37,992 nt of DNA, from contig CAKZVJ010000214.1 of the NCBI GenBank assembly GCA_937923345.1, positions 1-37,992 of the forward strand. Reading direction: 5' to 3'. The notes below the pieces were generated by a model that was not told where the DNA came from, searched no databases, and was given only the letters and a program-made list of their open reading frames with translations. The stretch comes from an uncultured Saprospiraceae bacterium. GTDB taxonomy: Bacteria > Bacteroidota > Bacteroidia > Chitinophagales > Saprospiraceae. The translations under genes and the position numbers were made by a program. Shown in pieces: positions 34,049-37,992 of this stretch. Position 1 is the stretch's first letter. Each line of letters opens with the position of its first letter.

Positions 34049-36046
34049 ATGATAAATTTAGATCCAAAAGTTCCAGAAGGCAATTTAGGCGATAAGTGGA
34101 CCAACTATCGAGGTACGATGAATTTGGTAGCTCCTAATAATAAAAGGCGTATCGACATTATAGTGGTGGGTACAGGATTAGCAGGTGCTTCTGCAGCAGC
34201 TACCCTTGGTGAACTGGGTTATAACGTAAAAGCATTTACGTTTCATGACAGTCCTCGTAGAGCACACAGTATTGCAGCTCAGGGAGGTATCAATGCGGCC
34301 AAGAATTATCAAAATGATGGAGACAGTATTTATCGTCTCTTTTACGATACCATCAAAGGGGGAGATTATAGATCACGGGAGGCAAACGTGCATCGACTAG
34401 CTGAGGTGAGTGTCAATATTATAGATCAAGCTGTAGCACAAGGGGTCCCTTTTGCTAGAGAGTATGGTGGCTTATTAGCGAATAGATCTTTTGGTGGAGT
34501 GCAAGTTTCTCGTACCTTTTATGCAAAAGGACAAACGGGGCAACAACTGTTGTTAGGAGCTTATTCAGCTCTATCTCGTCAGATTTCTTTAGGTAACGTG
34601 ACTATGTACAATCGTCATGAGATGATTGACCTAGTGAAGGTGGATGGAAAGGCTAGAGGGATCATCGCAAGAAATTCATTGAATGGAGAGTTGACAAAGC
34701 ATTCTGCACACTGTGTAGTTTTGGCTACAGGTGGGTATGGAAACGTATTCTACTTGTCTACCAATGCTATGGGTTGTAATGTGACTGCTGCATGGCGTGC
34801 AGTACACAAAGGAGCGCTTATGGCTAATCCATGTTATACTCAAATTCATCCAACTTGTATACCACAATTTGGCTCATACCAATCAAAGCTTACATTGATG
34901 TCGGAGAGTTTAAGAAATGATGGTAGAGTTTGGGTACCCAATAAAGTAGAAGATGCGGAAGCCATTCGCAAAGGAACGAAGACGGCCTTAGACATACCTG
35001 AAGAAGATAGAGATTACTATTTAGAAAGAAGATATCCGGCATTTGGAAATCTTGTACCTAGAGATGTGGCTTCTCGGGCGGCTAAGGTGGCTTGTGATGA
35101 AGGCAAAGGTGTGGTTGGAACTGGATTAGCGGTATTCTTAGATTTCGAATCTGCTATACATAGATACGGTAAGAGTGAAGCACACTCCAAGGGAATACAT
35201 AATCCCGGTAAAGAGGCTATCCGTAAATTAGGAGAAGAAGTTGTAGCTGCCAAATATGGAAACCTCTTTGATATGTATCTTAAAATTACTGGTGAGAATC
35301 CGTATAAAATGCCGATGAAGATATATCCAGCGGTACACTATACGATGGGTGGTCTATGGGTTGATTATAACCTAGAAACAAACGTTCCAGGATTGTTTGC
35401 TCTAGGAGAGTGCAATTTCTCTGATCACGGATCCAATAGACTAGGTGCATCTGCTTTGATGCAAGGTCTTGCAGATGGATACTTCGTAATACCATACACA
35501 ATTGGACAATTCTTATCTAAAGAAATTAGAACGCCAAAGATTCAGGATGATACAGCTGAGTTTGACACAGCAGTCAAAGAGTCTCAAGCTAGGATAGATC
35601 GTATTATGAATATCAAAGGAAATCAATCTGTGGAAAGCTTCCATAGAAGATTGGGGGCTATCGTTTGGGAATACTGCGGCATGTCACGAAGCGAAGCGGG
35701 ACTTAAGAAAGGAAGACAGATGATTAGAGATCTTCGTAAGGAGTTTTACGCAGACGTTTTTGTTCCCGGTACCAGCGCTGAATTCAATCCTGAATTAGAG
35801 AAAGCGTTAAGAGTGGCTGATTTCTTAGAGTTAGGGGAAGTCTTGATGTTGGATGCCTTGGATAGAAATGAATCTTGTGGAGGTCACTTCCGCGAAGAAT
35901 ATGCTTCTCCAGAAGGTGAAGCGGCTAGAAATGATAAAGATTATACATATGTGGCTGCTTGGGAGTGGGATGAAAATGAACCAAAAGTTCATAAAGAAAA
36001 TCTTGTTTTTGAGAATGTAGAATTGAAAACAAGATCCTATAAATAG
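34049..36046 (+). CDS. sdhA: Succinate dehydrogenase/fumarate reductase flavoprotein subunit
   Basis: SdhA oxidises succinate to fumarate with covalently bound FAD and passes electrons to SdhB. In 665 residues the FAD-binding motif is [18 protein letters not shown] (about 38-55). The FAD-linking His is H73 in [15 protein letters not shown]. Substrate-site motifs are HPTCIPQFG and [12 protein letters not shown], and [28 protein letters not shown] lies in the second FAD part. The C-terminal domain has [12 protein letters not shown]. The length fits the Bacteroidota/B. subtilis type. The direction of the reaction in vivo cannot be told from sequence. Confidence 0.97.
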   Translation: MINLDPKVPEGNLGDKWTNYRGTMNLVAPNNKRRIDIIVVGTGLAGASAAATLGELGYNVKAFTFHDSPRRAHSIAAQGGINAAKNYQNDGDSIYRLFYDTIKGGDYRSREANVHRLAEVSVNIIDQAVAQGVPFAREYGGLLANRSFGGVQVSRTFYAKGQTGQQLLLGAYSALSRQISLGNVTMYNRHEMIDLVKVDGKARGIIARNSLNGELTKHSAHCVVLATGGYGNVFYLSTNAMGCNVTAAWRAVHKGALMANPCYTQIHPTCIPQFGSYQSKLTLMSESLRNDGRVWVPNKVEDAEAIRKGTKTALDIPEEDRDYYLERRYPAFGNLVPRDVASRAAKVACDEGKGVVGTGLAVFLDFESAIHRYGKSEAHSKGIHNPGKEAIRKLGEEVVAAKYGNLFDMYLKITGENPYKMPMKIYPAVHYTMGGLWVDYNLETNVPGLFALGECNFSDHGSNRLGASALMQGLADGYFVIPYTIGQFLSKEIRTPKIQDDTAEFDTAVKESQARIDRIMNIKGNQSVESFHRRLGAIVWEYCGMSRSEAGLKKGRQMIRDLRKEFYADVFVPGTSAEFNPELEKALRVADFLELGEVLMLDALDRNESCGGHFREEYASPEGEAARNDKDYTYVAAWEWDENEPKVHKENLVFENVELKTRSYK

Positions 36047-36097
36047 TGTTAAACATTTATAATCTTATTTTTAGGTTATAGGTTAAAATTTATAATT

Positions 36098-36850
36098 ATG
36101 AAGCTTACGCTTAAAGTTTGGAGACAAAAAAGTAAAGACCATAAAGGTAGTTTTGAAAACCACCAAGTAGAGGCAGATGATCACATGTCTTTTTTAGAGA
36201 TGATGGACGTACTCAACGAAAGGTTGATATCTAACAAGGCAGAGCCTGTCGCTTTTTCGCATGACTGCCGAGAAGGTATTTGCGGGACGTGTAATATGGT
36301 AATTAATGGAAAACCTCATGGACCTTCAAAGGGAACAACAGTTTGTCAGCTTCACATGCGTGAGTTCAAAGATGGTGACGTGATTGTTATAGAACCATGG
36401 AGAGCTGCTGCATTTCCTGTCATCAAAGACTTGGTTGTCGATCGTTCTTCTTTTGACCGTATCATTCAAGCAGGTGGATATATCTCTGTGAATACAGGTC
36501 AGGCTCAAGATGCAAATGCTATTCCAATTGAAAAGGATACTGCAGCACAGGCGATGGATGCAGCGACTTGTATCGGATGTGGAGCTTGCGTGGCTGCCTG
36601 TCCAAATGCATCTGCAATGTTATTTACATCTGCTAAAGTAAATCACCTGGCTTTGCTACCACAAGGTCAAGTAGAATCTTCTCGTAGAGTAAGAGCTATG
36701 GTAAAACAAATGGATGAAGAAGGGTTTGGAGCGTGCTCTAATACTGGAGCCTGTGAAGTGGAATGTCCTAAAGAAATAAGCATTACCAATATTGCTGCGA
36801 TGAACAGAATGTACATGGGAGCAGTAATTGGAGCGCAGGACCAAGTATAA
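36098..36850 (+). CDS. sdhB: Succinate dehydrogenase/fumarate reductase iron-sulfur subunit
   Basis: SdhB carries electrons from the flavin to the quinone site. The 250-residue product has a 2Fe-2S set at C57, C62, C65 and C83 (CREGICGTC ... VCQLH), then [12 protein letters not shown] for one cluster and [15 protein letters not shown] for the remaining cluster cysteines. No cysteine of the usual pattern seems missing. It is the last gene of sdhCAB and is followed by a terminator. Confidence 0.97.
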   Translation: MKLTLKVWRQKSKDHKGSFENHQVEADDHMSFLEMMDVLNERLISNKAEPVAFSHDCREGICGTCNMVINGKPHGPSKGTTVCQLHMREFKDGDVIVIEPWRAAAFPVIKDLVVDRSSFDRIIQAGGYISVNTGQAQDANAIPIEKDTAAQAMDAATCIGCGACVAACPNASAMLFTSAKVNHLALLPQGQVESSRRVRAMVKQMDEEGFGACSNTGACEVECPKEISITNIAAMNRMYMGAVIGAQDQV

Positions 36851-36931
36851 TACTCAATGCCTGCACTTCATATCCAATACGCTTTGATGTTAGTTGGTTA
36901 AAAAATGTGTTTATAAAAGAGTTATACAGAG

Positions 36932-36965
36932 TACCTCTATTGAATTCCAATAGAGGTATTTTTTT
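36932..36965 (+). terminator. Rho-independent terminator after sdhCAB
   Basis: A perfect 11-bp stem TACCTCTATTG (36932-36942) with CAATAGAGGTA (36948-36958) closes an AATTC loop and is followed by TTTTTTT. It lies between sdhB and the converging WD40 gene. Confidence 0.9.
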
Positions 36966-36978
36966 GGCTACACATTAA

Positions 36979-37992
36979 CTATCGCTGGACTAAATCTTGG
37001 ATAGACCAAACCATTATTTGACTGTCTAGTGAAGCAGTGATTATAGTTTGTTCATCTTGACCAAAAGAGCAAAAGCTCAACGCATCTTTGTGGCCACTAA
37101 AGGTTTGTTCTACATTTTCGGATGCAAGATTCCATAAACAGGAAGTCTTATCAGCAGAAGAGGACAATAAGTACCTTCCATCTTTTGATAAGCATAAGGA
37201 GGTAATCCCATCTTGGTGCGTTTGATACTGCGACACCATATTGCCTTCCACTAGATTGTAGATTCCAATCTTTCCAGTACTATCTCCAATAAATAGTAGA
37301 TTATTGTTAGAGTTGAATGCAGCACTCCTAATAGGATTGGGGTGTGTATTTATTTCCAATTCAAGTTTTCCTTTTTCTGCATCATGGATTTTAATACTTC
37401 TGTCTTTACTTACAGAAAGTACTTTATTGTCCATTAAGGCTATTAACTGGTGAATATCTGCATTGTGTGCCTTAAAAGAATTAATCATGACTCCCGATGT
37501 CAAATTCCACCATTTGATTACTCTATCCTTGCCGGCACTGTAGAGAAACTTGCCGTCGGGAGAAAAAGAAATACTTAACACGCTTGATTTATGCCCTTCA
37601 AGGGTGTAGATTAGTTTGCCGGAATCAGTATCCCAAATCTTTACAAGTTTGTCATCCGATGCGCTGGCAGTCAATTCGCCATCTGCAGAAAGTGCTACTT
37701 GTCGAATAGCTTTAGTGTGCGCGGAAATATATTGAATCAAATCCCCATTAGTAAGTTGGTGTTTTTGGATGATTCCATTTTCATTTCCACATACAATAAA
37801 GTTTTTAGTGTTGCATACGTTTCCAGAAAGAATAGGTGTTTTTTTCAACTTGATAGTTTCCATTTTCTTTCGTTCAACAAAATCCCATAGTACAATACTG
37901 AAATCCTTGAGTAGGCGGATCATTTTATTGCCAGCATACATTACCTGTTTGATTTCTTGCCCTTTGGAGTTAAACCGGTCTTGCTCTTTCAT
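36979..37992 (-). CDS. WD40-repeat protein, probably partial at the window edge
   Basis: The visible 337 residues form about seven WD40 blades, likely one propeller. The clearest are IRQVALSADGELTASASDDKLVKIWD, VLSISFSPDGKFLYSAGKDRVIKWWN, ITSLCLSKDGRYLLSSSADKTSCLWN and the last ITASLDSQIMVWS. There is no signal peptide in the visible part and no catalytic domain. The ATG is the last three bases of the window, so the real start may lie outside and a further N-terminal domain is possible. Such proteins usually serve as interaction scaffolds, and no partner is evident here. Confidence 0.85.
   Translation of the reverse strand: MKEQDRFNSKGQEIKQVMYAGNKMIRLLKDFSIVLWDFVERKKMETIKLKKTPILSGNVCNTKNFIVCGNENGIIQKHQLTNGDLIQYISAHTKAIRQVALSADGELTASASDDKLVKIWDTDSGKLIYTLEGHKSSVLSISFSPDGKFLYSAGKDRVIKWWNLTSGVMINSFKAHNADIHQLIALMDNKVLSVSKDRSIKIHDAEKGKLELEINTHPNPIRSAAFNSNNNLLFIGDSTGKIGIYNLVEGNMVSQYQTHQDGITSLCLSKDGRYLLSSSADKTSCLWNLASENVEQTFSGHKDALSFCSFGQDEQTIITASLDSQIMVWSIQDLVQR

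Overview
The window looks like chromosomal DNA of a member of the Bacteroidota, most likely a Saprospiria-type marine or freshwater bacterium. The signs are a SusC/SusD pair, two secreted proteins with C-terminal sorting domains of the type IX secretion system (T9SS), a Bacteroidota-type three-gene succinate dehydrogenase operon, and several upstream regions carrying the Bacteroidota -7 promoter element TAnnTTTG. Those elements also help correct several start codons. The genus-level assignment is inference.

Layout. Positions 1-268 form a small non-coding element with terminal inverted repeats. These repeats resemble those of the insertion sequence at 28677-30229, so it may be a MITE. A predicted outer-membrane barrel protein (351-1139) converges on an uncharacterised protein (1143-1832) and an exported S41 peptidase (1896-3368). 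The block 3429-7549 on the minus strand is the most system-like part. It encodes a large secreted lipoprotein with a glycine-rich region, a Pro/Glu/Asp linker and a C-terminus that I cannot assign, followed by three small proteins that look like diverged paralogues of each other. It resembles a polymorphic toxin with an immunity cluster, but that is inference.

8447-13120 is a SusC/SusD nutrient-uptake pair with a tandem palindrome just upstream and a clear terminator. It is followed by an SDR oxidoreductase (13368-14126). 14127-16062 is a repeat-rich stretch holding a 5'-truncated PaiB-like gene and a possible 40-residue frameshifted small membrane protein. 16063-19405 is housekeeping: radA, a DCC-family protein and asnS. 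Then come a fatty acid hydroxylase-family membrane protein and a MerA-like flavin disulfide reductase, two tandem paralogous T9SS cargo proteins (22085-26172), a DUF819 transporter-like protein and lspA. After an intact IS element, the window ends with rnr and its upstream partner gene, sdhCAB and a WD40-repeat protein cut at or near the window edge.

The least explained signal is a dispersed family of intergenic structured repeats at about 7923-8061 (-), 14212-14391 (+), 19426-19562 (+), 26311-26497 (-) and 28628-30308 (+, split by the IS). Between copies the hairpin loops and the sequences framing the stems are conserved, while both arms of the stems change together. This points to selection or propagation acting on structure. 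No rRNA, tRNA or CRISPR array was recognised.
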